In this document: positions 33,298-43,400 of the stretch, piece after piece
How positions within the stretch are numbered: position 1 is the stretch's first letter
Layout of the letters: each line of letters opens with the position of its first letter
Assembly: GCA_902799185.1 (NCBI GenBank)
Contig: CADBZO010000011.1
Span: 1 to 55,010, forward strand
Direction: 5' to 3'
DNA length: 55,010 nucleotides
Origin: an uncultured Bacteroidales bacterium
GTDB taxonomy: Bacteria > Bacteroidota > Bacteroidia > Bacteroidales > Paludibacteraceae
Position numbers and translations under genes: made by a program
The notes under the pieces: generated by a model
Database searches by the model: none
Seen by the model: only the letters and a program-made list of their open reading frames with translations
What the model was told of the DNA's origin: nothing

Positions 33298-36200
33298 TGA
33301 TTGGTTTGAATGAAATAGTAACTTGGATACGTCGGACGGGGTGCATCATCCTTTGTACCTTGTTCCTCGTTCCCTTGTCTTTCGCCCAAGTCGTCTATCA
33401 GTGTGACTTCGAGGACGAAGAGGAGCGGGCGCAATGGCTGTTGAATGATGGACCGAGGGCGAACCTCTGTCTCAATAACTGGTATATAAACGAAGCCGTC
33501 AATGCTACTCGCGACGGGGCGTACGGCCTGTTTGTCTCCAATACCGGTGAGGCACCTTCCTATACCGGTACTTATAACTGCCTCTCGGTGGCTACCCGTG
33601 AACTCACTCTGCCCGAAGGAGATTATACCCTCTTCTTCGACTGGATGGCCAAAGGTAAGGCTGCCAGCGGTGAGGGTATATGGATATGCTGGGTGCCCGA
33701 CACCGTGGATACTTATTCGGCGAGGACGCTGCGCTCGCTCTGGGTGGACCAATACCGCATAGACTCTGTCTTTAACAGCTCTTCTATCTGGAAACAGGGC
33801 AAGCTCTCTTTCCATTCCGACGGCTCCAGGCATAAGCTGGCGGTCGTATGGACCAATACGGGCGGTACGGTCACGGCGCCTCCCGCCGGATGCGTGGACA
33901 ATATCATGATTATTCCCAAGGAAGACGAGTGTCCCCCGCCTTCGGATTTCACCCGTACGATGAACGGTACGACCATGCGTATCTCGTGGAAAGGCGAGGC
34001 GGATTGGTACGATGCACGGGTCTTCGATTATGAGGCGCAGACATGGCAGTATTTTGATTCCGTCACCCTCAAACGTCTGGATTTAGACGGTCTGTCGGAG
34101 GGTATGGCGCAGGTATTCGTTCGCTCGCATTGCAACAAAGGCGGTATCAGCGAATACGCGCTTTATACGCCGTTCTATTTCCTGCCGGGCAGGTGTATCA
34201 ACTATCTGGGTATTGATGACCGTGCCCGCTGTGCTACGTTTGTAGGCACAGCTACGGTGCCTCGCGGTATTCAGATGCTCGTGGATTCGGGATACGCTTC
34301 CGAGTTCAGCCGGCATACGCTTCATTATGTGCCGGATGAGACGGACCCCCGTACCGATAACATGCTCAAAACCAAGCCGGATGGTGCCTTGGCTTCCGTC
34401 CGGCTTGGGAACTGGAGGGTAGGCGCGGAAGGAGAGTGTATCGAATATACCTACGATGTGCCGGACGGGGATGTGGCGATCCTGAAACTGAAATATGCGA
34501 TCGTCCTCAACCAGCCCTCCACGCCGCATGACGAGGCTGTCCAGTCCAGCTTCCAGCTCCATATCTTCTATTCCGAGCCGGGCAAGAACCGCCAGATAGC
34601 CCTCCCCGGCGGTTGTGGAGATGCGCATTTCCATATCGGTTATGGTGACCAGACGGGCTGGCACGCCGTAGGCAACGGCGAGACGATGTACAAGGAGTGG
34701 ACCGAAGTGGCGGTCAACCTGCGTGAGTACGTCGGCAAACGCATCACCGTCCAGCTCTCTACGGCAGACTGTACCGCGGGAGGGCATTTCAGCTATGCTT
34801 ATTTCACCCTCGACTGTGAGTCCGGAGAACTGTCCGGACTGAACTGCGGAGAGGATAACCCCACTACCTCGTTCACCGCTCCTTCGGGATTCGATTATGA
34901 GTGGTATCTGCCCGGCAACCCGGGTAATATTCTCTCTACGGACCAGACGTTTACCATCTCTCCGATGGATACCCTGCTGTACCACGTTGATGTCATCTCC
35001 CAAACCAATGATAGATGTTACTATACCCTGGATGCCTGCGGTATCCCCCGTTACCCGGTGGCCAAGGCGGACTATAAATGGAACGGCGGAGAGCATTGCC
35101 GGAACGAGGTCACGTTCTATAATCAATCGTACATATACTATAAGAATATAGAGCGTTGGAACAAGGATCAGCGTACCGACACTGTCTATACCAATAATGA
35201 GAAGGTACAGGAGGTCACCTGGGACTTCGGAGACGGAGAGGTAGTCGTCTCTTCGGCTGATTCCATCGTGCATGTCTATCCTGCCGGAGGAGGCGAATAC
35301 CATCCTACTGTCAGCGCTTCTATCTCCGACGGAGCCTGTGTGGCTACGTCGCTCGTAACGGATCTGGAGCTGCCAGATGTCTCTATCGAGGAGCGCGAGA
35401 TACATATCTCCAAGGGTACGATGTTCAACGGCCGCGTCTATTGGGAGCCGTATGAGTTTGACGATATACTGATGGAGGACGGATGCGAGATACTGGCGCA
35501 TGTGCATGTGCATGAGACCCAGTTCACGGTGGATACTTCCTTCTGCGAGGGCGGCTATTTCCTGTTGGGTGAGGAGCATATCACCGCTTCCGGCACCTAC
35601 AAAGGCAACCTCAAGAGCCTGCAATGGCCCGAGGTGGACAGTATCGTCACGCTGCATCTGGAGGTGGAGCCGGCGCTGCTGGTGTCCCTGCCGGATACGG
35701 TGTCCGTATGCGGTGGAGAGCCGGTAATCGTCCTCCCCGTCAGTGTACAGCAGGGACGGATGGATAGCCTTCGGATAATATTCTCCGAGATGGCTGTCAG
35801 TGCCGGCTTCGAACCGGAATATGCCTTTGAGGCCGGGGAAGAGGTGGTGATTGACGCGCCGGAGAATATCACCCCGGGCTTATATCCCGCTACCGTCAAA
35901 CTGGGTACGCCGCGGTGCCCCGCGCCGGATGTGCCGGTAGTGGTGCAGATCAGCTACCCCTCGTCTGTCATTGCTCAGAAGGACGGTATCATCGCCCTCC
36001 TCAATGAAGACCATAACGGCGGCTATCTATTCACTTCCTATCAATGGTACCGCAATGGGGTGCTCATTGACGGAGCGAATGAGTCTTATCTGATTGTAGG
36101 GGACGATGACTTGGGAGCGCAATATACCGTCGTCTTGACCCGTAGTACGGACGGCGTGACAGTCGCTGCCTGTCCGGTAGTCTATGATGCGGCGCAGGCG

Positions 36201-36365
36201 GTAGAGTATATCCCCGAAGCCGGAGGGGAATGGATGCTGATGGATATGATGGGACGCGTGATTGTGCCCCTCGCGGAGCATAAACAGCCTCTAACCCTTT
36301 CGCCGGGGGTATATATACTCGTGCGTCCCGGCAAACATCAAACGGCTAAGATTGTTGTGAGGTGA
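33297..36365 (+). CDS. T9SS-secreted multidomain surface protein (cargo paralogue 2)
   Basis: 1022 residues, same layout as the gene at 28376: signal peptide GCIILCTLFLVPLSFAQ, jelly-roll-like domain (about 35-220), FN3 (CPPPSDFTRTMNGTTMRISW), ASVRLGNWRVGAE region, PKD (VTWDFGDGEVVV), then a shorter C-terminal domain ending YIPEAGGEWMLMDMMGRVIV...GVYILVRPG...AKIVVR. The C-terminal domain lacks the usual Y-P-N-P opening seen in paralogue 1, so it is a divergent T9SS signal. The start overlaps the OmpA gene and the stop overlaps the next barrel gene. Confidence 0.83.
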   Translation: MIGLNEIVTWIRRTGCIILCTLFLVPLSFAQVVYQCDFEDEEERAQWLLNDGPRANLCLNNWYINEAVNATRDGAYGLFVSNTGEAPSYTGTYNCLSVATRELTLPEGDYTLFFDWMAKGKAASGEGIWICWVPDTVDTYSARTLRSLWVDQYRIDSVFNSSSIWKQGKLSFHSDGSRHKLAVVWTNTGGTVTAPPAGCVDNIMIIPKEDECPPPSDFTRTMNGTTMRISWKGEADWYDARVFDYEAQTWQYFDSVTLKRLDLDGLSEGMAQVFVRSHCNKGGISEYALYTPFYFLPGRCINYLGIDDRARCATFVGTATVPRGIQMLVDSGYASEFSRHTLHYVPDETDPRTDNMLKTKPDGALASVRLGNWRVGAEGECIEYTYDVPDGDVAILKLKYAIVLNQPSTPHDEAVQSSFQLHIFYSEPGKNRQIALPGGCGDAHFHIGYGDQTGWHAVGNGETMYKEWTEVAVNLREYVGKRITVQLSTADCTAGGHFSYAYFTLDCESGELSGLNCGEDNPTTSFTAPSGFDYEWYLPGNPGNILSTDQTFTISPMDTLLYHVDVISQTNDRCYYTLDACGIPRYPVAKADYKWNGGEHCRNEVTFYNQSYIYYKNIERWNKDQRTDTVYTNNEKVQEVTWDFGDGEVVVSSADSIVHVYPAGGGEYHPTVSASISDGACVATSLVTDLELPDVSIEEREIHISKGTMFNGRVYWEPYEFDDILMEDGCEILAHVHVHETQFTVDTSFCEGGYFLLGEEHITASGTYKGNLKSLQWPEVDSIVTLHLEVEPALLVSLPDTVSVCGGEPVIVLPVSVQQGRMDSLRIIFSEMAVSAGFEPEYAFEAGEEVVIDAPENITPGLYPATVKLGTPRCPAPDVPVVVQISYPSSVIAQKDGIIALLNEDHNGGYLFTSYQWYRNGVLIDGANESYLIVGDDDLGAQYTVVLTRSTDGVTVAACPVVYDAAQAVEYIPEAGGEWMLMDMMGRVIVPLAEHKQPLTLSPGVYILVRPGKHQTAKIVVR

Positions 36366-37291
36366 TGAAAGTGCGTGTAAACATAGTGTTGATGATGCTG
36401 TTGCTGGCGGCTGCCGCGGTAGCTGCGCCACGTCATGGGGCAAGAGGGGTGACGCACTGGTTGGGTGTGTCGGCTGCCGGATTTGAGGCTAATCCGGTAT
36501 TCGGGAAAGGCACGGACGTGCAGATCAAGGTCGGCGGCGGAGGTCAGGCTACCCTCCTTTATGAGATACATAAAAACGCTTTCTTTTTTAATATCGGCGT
36601 AGGTGCCGATTATACGGTTACCAACAGCACGCTGGATACCTATTCCGAGGCTTTCGACCGTCTGGACCGTATGGGCGAACCCGTCCTGTACCGCTACTGC
36701 TATTCCGATATAGCGGAGCAGCAGAACCAGCTGCGCGTGATAGTGCCCGTGCAGTTCGGCTATGAGTTCGGCGATTGGGTGTACGTGGGCGTCGGAGCCG
36801 CTTTCCGTTCCGCTCCGCTGTTGAACTCGTTCACTACCTCTTCCCGGATGCTTACGGAGGGCGAATATGAACGTTTTATCCAGCCTGTCCGTAATACGGA
36901 TTATTACGGCTATTGGGCGGAGCAGGAGTACAAAGGCAAGGGTACTGTACAATCCGCTACCCACGAGATGGCGATGGAGGCGGAGGTGGGTGTCCGAGTA
37001 CCCCTCAAATCCGGCATACTGATGCGGGCGGGAGTGTTCATCGGATATGACATACCCCTCATTCCCTATGGCTCGAAACGGGAAGCCGTCGGCCTGGGAG
37101 ACTATGCCGCGGTGGATACCAACCCCTTCACTCAGTCGCAAGCCAACCTCTCGTCACAGATACGCTTCCGTAGTATGAACGATGCCTCTATGGTGTCGGC
37201 CGATCCCCAACGTCTGCGGGCGGGCGTCAAACTGACATTCCTCTTCAATGTTGCATATCAGCCACGCGTATGTATGTGCCTAAAATACTAA
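36365..37291 (+). CDS. outer-membrane beta-barrel protein (no OmpA domain)
   Basis: 308 residues. Signal peptide VNIVLMMLLLAAAAVAAP; barrel strands WLGVSAAGFEANPVFGKGT, ATLLYEIHKNAFFFNIGVGA, LRVIVPVQFGYEFGDWVYVG, VGAAFRSAPL, MAMEAEVGVRVPLKSGILMR, AGVFIGYDIPL and the closing RLRAGVKLTFLFNVAYQP. Related to the barrels at 22985 and 31492. ATG 36365 overlaps the stop of the cargo gene (TGATG). Last gene of the four-gene operon. Confidence 0.78.
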   Translation: MKVRVNIVLMMLLLAAAAVAAPRHGARGVTHWLGVSAAGFEANPVFGKGTDVQIKVGGGGQATLLYEIHKNAFFFNIGVGADYTVTNSTLDTYSEAFDRLDRMGEPVLYRYCYSDIAEQQNQLRVIVPVQFGYEFGDWVYVGVGAAFRSAPLLNSFTTSSRMLTEGEYERFIQPVRNTDYYGYWAEQEYKGKGTVQSATHEMAMEAEVGVRVPLKSGILMRAGVFIGYDIPLIPYGSKREAVGLGDYAAVDTNPFTQSQANLSSQIRFRSMNDASMVSADPQRLRAGVKLTFLFNVAYQPRVCMCLKY

Positions 37292-37330
37292 CAAAAGGCA
37301 CTTGAGTGGACGTAAAATAGCAATATTTGC

Positions 37331-37362
37331 AACAAAAGGTAAAAAAAAATTTACTTTTTGTT
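37331..37362 (+). terminator. AT-rich hairpin after the cargo/barrel operon
   Basis: AACAAAAGGTAAA and TTTACTTTTTGTT pair over 13 positions (one G-T) around an A-rich loop. No long T-tract follows, so termination is possible rather than certain. Confidence 0.5.
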
Positions 37363-37369
37363 CGAAATA

Positions 37370-37401
37370 TTTGCATATATGTAGAATTTTGTATAACTTT
37401 G
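37370..37401 (+). promoter_or_regulatory. promoter of the giant adhesin
   Basis: TTTG (37370-37373), 20 bases, TAACTTTG (37394-37401); flank TTTGCATATATGTAGA. Confidence 0.82.
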
Positions 37402-37461
37402 TGCCCGATTTTGAAAATGGGATAACAAATATTCTATATGTTCACTAAATTATTAACAATT

Positions 37462-40400
37462 ATGAAGAAAACTTTACTCTCTACTTTATTACTGGTATTA
37501 GTTTCAGTAATGGCGTATGCGGGCGTAGTGAATGACAGTATCTACGTCCAGAAAGTAGATTTCGAGAGTGGTGTTTTGCCCGAAGGGTGGACGCAGGAGT
37601 TTGTAGATAGTGATATCTACGGCGAGCATCCTTGGACCGTCGAGTCTTCTGCCGAAACGGACTATCCTCAGGCCGTGCAGGCGAACGGGGACTACGTGCT
37701 GGCGTTGCGTAACAGTTCCAACGCTACCATCGGCTACACCACACGGTTGATTTCTCCCGTAATGGATTTGAGCCAGAACAAGGTCTTCCAGCCTATTCTC
37801 GCTTTCAGCCACGCGCAACAGCAGCGTACCGGAGACTTCGACCAACTCAAAGTCTATTATCGTTCCAAAGCAACGGATAACTGGGTCCGCCTGGACGGAC
37901 GTAACGGTAATCCGGAGTTCAACCAAAAGATTGCTAAATGGCAGCAGGACACCATTCTCCTTACCAGCCAGAGTGACACCTATCAGATTATGTTTGAGGT
38001 CACCGACCGTTTCGGTCGCGGTGTAGTGCTGGATAACATTCACGTGCGTCCGATGCCTACCTGCGAAGACCCATACGGCTACGTAGTATCCGGTCTGACA
38101 ACCTCTGCTGCTACGGTTAGCTGGAATGCCAGCTTCGATACCGACTCTTTCGAGGTAGCCCTTTCTACGGCGGCGATTGAGTCTGTGGAGGCTGCAGACC
38201 CGGCAGACATCGTCTGGACGGGATTCCTCAAGGACGATGCGTTTGCTTTCTCGTCCTCTGCGCTGGGCCTGACGCTGAAGCGTAACCAGCTCTATTATCT
38301 CTATGTCCGTTCGTACTGCCAGGGGGCTATCAGCGAATGGACCGGCACATCGTTCCGTACGAAGAATTATGTATCCCTGCCGCTCTCGGTAACCTTTACT
38401 CCGGGCGAAGGATGGGAGTATAAATCCGGTTCGATAAATCATATCAGTTACTGGTCTTTCGGTACCAGCATCAAGCGTGAGGACGGAATAACGATGGAGT
38501 ATATGCCGTTCGTGAACACACTTACCAACCCGGGCAGTGCTGATGCCGGTAAATATTCCTTTGACGGCGGTTTCTGTCTGGCATTCACGGGTGCACGTGC
38601 TTTGGGTACGGATATCTCGGCCGGGCAATATGTATATGCCGCTACTCCGGAGCTCAATATCGCTTCGCTCAAGAATGTGCAGGTGTCCTTCTGGGGAACC
38701 GCTTATCAGTCGGTAGGTCCTGACTACGCATCGGGCATCATAGTGGGTGTGATGACCGACCCGGAGGATTTCACGACCTTCGTGCCTGTGGATACCTGCT
38801 ATATCACGGAGAGCCAGACTTTCAATACGTTTGGCGTTTCTTTGGCTTCCTATGAGGGAGAAGGCAAGTATGTAGCTTTCGCTTCGGATTTCAAGGACAA
38901 AGCCAATCGCTTCTATATAGACAATATCCAGATCAAAGAGTCTGCCGCTCCTGTTTGGCCGACTGATATTGTAACGAATCATGTTACAGCAAACGGTTTC
39001 GAACTTTCACTTAATGCACATGGTTTTGCATACAATGTAGTAGTGGCAGAGCGAGTAGTGAATACCGTCACTGGTCACATATTGCTTAATCCTGCTGAAA
39101 TAGACGATGCCAAGAAAGTGGTTACGCTCTCTAATCAGACAGCGCAGCAGATTCATGTCGATCTCCCACTGAGCGCGTCTGCCAAGTTGTTGGAGGTATA
39201 TGTGCAGTGTGTCGGTACTGACGGCATAGCGGGCGACTGGGCTCTGCCTGTCACCATCCGTCCGCCGCTCTATCTGGCTATCGCTGACCTTCCCTACCAA
39301 ATCACATGGGAAGAAAAAGAAAATACATGGCAGGAGCGTCAGTTAAATCCGTACGGCTCTTCCGGAAACTCTTCCAATATGCCCCAAGGTGTTATCACTG
39401 TTACGCAATATGCACCAAACGGTCATAGTCAGAATTCCTCCTATCCGTCTATATCGGAGATTTATGCTTCTAGTACGGATATCAAAACCGCTACCATGGA
39501 AGGTAAGGTAGGGGCGCACTATCTATGGTTCAGAAAAGAATACAACGAGGTTGTCCAGGGTGATCCCGAGTATTATGGATATCGCCATAAATATGGCAAC
39601 TACATCGCCTTGCCGCAAGTGGAGGATCTGAGCAAAGTCCTGCTTAAATTCTATATGCAACGTTATAGTTCGAGTGTGGAAAACTCATCGCGTGTAGCCG
39701 TTGGTGTATTGTCAGACCCGTATGATATATCCACATTTGATACAGTAGCTGTCTTTGATTGCAATTCGCCCTTGCAGTATAAGCCATATTCATGCTCCTT
39801 TGCTGAATACAAGGGTGCTGGTAAGATAATTGCTATCCTGGCGATGGATGCAGAGAATCCGGTATCAGGAGGCAGCAGTTCGAGTTCTTCTGGATATTCA
39901 TTAAAAAGTTGGTACAGCTCTGTTCAGCGTATTGACTGGATCAACCTCTTCGCCCTCGGCGAGTGCAATCCGGTTGCCAATCCGAAGGTGGAGGCTGACT
40001 ATCAGTCTGCCAAGATTACTTGGGGAGCCAATGATATGAAGGAGTGGATTGTCCGCGTCAAAGATTCACAAAACAACCTGCTGGATTCTGTTAAAGTCAA
40101 CACTACGGAATATACTATCAGCACACTCTCTCCGCACACTACTTATACCTATATGGTATCGCCGGTATGCGACACTGAGTTTGCATTGTCCGACTGGCTC
40201 ACCTTCACGACCGAGTGTCTGCCCGGCGAGCCGCTGCCGTATGTGGAGAACTTCGAGCAGTACAAAAATCTGGAAATATCCAATTCCAATAACCGAACTC
40301 GTCAAATGCCGTATTGTTGGGGCTATCCCACTTTTGCTTATACGCCTTCAGCAGGTGGTAGCACAAATGTTCCTACTAATTACTATCCGTATATCACAGG

Positions 40401-43400
40401 ATCCTCTTCTTCTGCTCATAGGGGTAGTTGTGCGTTCTATTTGGCTTCCAGCAGTGCTACCAATAATCTCGGAGACCTCTGGGTGTCGCTGCCGGTTTTG
40501 GCTGACTCCATCAACAAACTGCAGATTGACCTGTGGACCAAGGGTAACGGTCTGACCTACGATGACCAACTCTATATCGGAACAATGACGGATGGCAATG
40601 ATTACAGTACCTTTGTCGTATTTGACTCCATCCGCTTGACAGGTAACCAGTGGCAAGAGCATATCAAGACGCTGGATTCCTACAAGGGTGTCAGTGCCGG
40701 TCATCAATTGGCTCTTATGTTGCCCAAGGGCTCGCATTACTACTATATTGATGATATTGAAATCAACTATATCGTAGAGTGTGAGAAAGTATTTACGTTG
40801 ACCACCAGTGCGCCGAAAGTGAATGGTGCTACCTTCACTTGGGAAAAGACAGATGCCGACCAATATGAGTTCGTAGTATCGTCCGAGCCGCTGGATAATC
40901 CGGATGAGTTGATTCCTGCCGGTAGTATGGCTGCATCCGAGACAATCATCACCCAGCAGATGGTGGATACCAATGTGGTAATATTCACGAATGATGCTCT
41001 CAAACTCAATACCAATTATTACGTACGTGTCCGCGCTATATGCGGCAGTACAGTAATGCCTTGGTCTGAGCAGGCTGCATTCAAGACCACTTGCGAGCCG
41101 GAGACTCCGGAAGACATGGGAGTTATTGATTTTACTTCGACAACAGCTCTCGGCTGCTGGACTTTAGGTTGTATGAATGGTGCCAGTATGCCTACCCGCT
41201 ATGGCTCTGCTACGGGTAAGTTCAAATTCCTGCTCCGTATATTCAATACAACTTCTACCGATGGAGCATATGCTATCATGCCGCCGCTGGAGGTAGAGGA
41301 TATTAGCAAATACCAGATTTCCTTCGATGCTTGTACCAATAGCACGGCCGCAACGAATGTGAAGAGCATCACTGTAGGTATTATTTCCAATGGAGCCGAC
41401 CTCAGTACGTTTGCCCCGATTACCACAATCACGAACCTGAATTATACTACGGATTCGACCGGGATGTTCAGATACACAGTACCGTTTGACAGTTATGACG
41501 GTGACTTTGTAACCGGAGCAAAAGGAAATCAAGTAATGTTCCTCTCGGAGAGCGGTGATAACTTCAATGAGGCATTCATTGATAATATTCGCCTTGAGTT
41601 GATAGCTCCGTGTGCTGCTCCTTCTGCGGTAGTGGCTGACTCGGTAGGTACCTACGGTGCCAAGATCGCTTGGAACAAGACCGGCGAGAAATACGAGGTA
41701 GCTATCACCGAGACCAAGGTATCTCCGTCCGAGGAGAACGCCAAAGTCATCTGGCAGAAAGAGACAACGGACACCTTCGCTATAGCTTCCGATACCCTCC
41801 GGATGCTCACTACGTATTATATGTACGTGCGCACGATCTGTGGTGCAGGCGATACCAGCGCTTGGTCCAATGCACGCTTCTTCACCACCATTTGTCCGGA
41901 AGCTTACACACTGCCGTTCAGCCAGGACTTCGAGACTTGCGCAAGCACGGGTGCTTCGTACAAGCCGGACTGCTGGACATACTATTATGTCAACGGTGCT
42001 ACGATTACCGAAGGCAAGACTACTACCTATCCGACTATTGCTGCGGCTTCCTATTCGCATAATAGCCAGAAGTGTATGCAGTTATGGAGCAGTAATGCAG
42101 CTACCAAGATGTATTCATATGCTGTTACTCCGTACATTGATACGAAGGTAGACAAGGCTATGGTATCTTTCTGGTACAAAGCTAATGCATATGCAGCGGC
42201 TACGCCGACCCGTAAATTGGTTGTCGCTGTAGCGGAAGAGGTTTCTACTTTCGATACCTTGCAAGCTACAATGACTGTCATCGATACGATTGTTCAGACA
42301 AATACATCTTCTACTATTCCTTATGAGAAATACGCGCGTGTAATCAGTGAGAAATACACCGGCGATGCGCATTATATCGTTATTTACTCGATTGAGGGTA
42401 ATGGTACTACCAGCACCGGCGGTATGTATGTGGACGACATTGAGATTTCGTTGGTTCCGTCTTGCTTCATGCCGGACAACCTGTCTGCTGCGAAGATGTA
42501 TGACACCGAGGCGCAACTCACTTGGGAGCAACTTCAGGGTGACAACACCGCTTGGGATGTAGCTTACGGTCCTGCAGGTACGGAAGTAAATACAATGCCG
42601 ATCGTACCGGCAGACAAGCCGGAAATCACCATAACGGGTCTCCAGCCGAGCACCGAGTACGATTTCTATGTGCGTGCCAACTGCGGTGACGGTGACCTGA
42701 GCGAATGGCGTGGTCCGGTTACGGCTACTACACTCTATCAAATCCCGCTGGCTGATGCTAAGTGGACATTCGAGAAAGAGCCTACAAAACCGTATATCGC
42801 AGGTCAATCCAACAAGGCACCTGAGTCATGGTTTGTTTACAACTATGTAACTGGAATCGCAACTACTGGAAATGTGCCTTATATCCAAGCTAACTCTAAG
42901 AATACAACAACTGGTATGGTAACTTCACGATACGCATTGTCTGGAGATAGTGTATTGCGTATATATGGCTCAGGATCCTATGTTGTATTGCCGGTAATTG
43001 CAAATGAGAATTATAACGATTTGCAGATACGTTTCAATGCTCGTTCGCTTTACGTGACTCAGTCGAAGGTTGATGATCAAGTCGATTCAGTTTACTCTAC
43101 TACCTATTGCTATAATGCTTCTTATGCACGCACTATTCGCGTAGGTGTAGCTTCTGACCCGTATGATATGTCCACATTTGAAGAGATGACGGCATATGTT
43201 CTTCCGCAAGTAGGAACAGGTACGAGTACGAAAGCTTCGGATGCTGTTGATCCGGAGAATGCTAAATGGTGGCGTGAAGTGGTAGTTCCGCTTTATGGTG
43301 CAAAAGGCAAATATATTGTCTTAGCTTCACCGGCAATGCAAAACGTAGTTTATGTGGACGACGTCATTGTAGAGAAAGTGGATCCGAATGCCTGCACTAA

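Noticed and set aside
31801-38982. Other long antisense frames (31801-33228, 34083-35657, 37504-38982)
   Set aside because: At least 37504-38982 has the same triplet alignment to its sense gene; the sense products have clear domains and signals, the antisense ones none.
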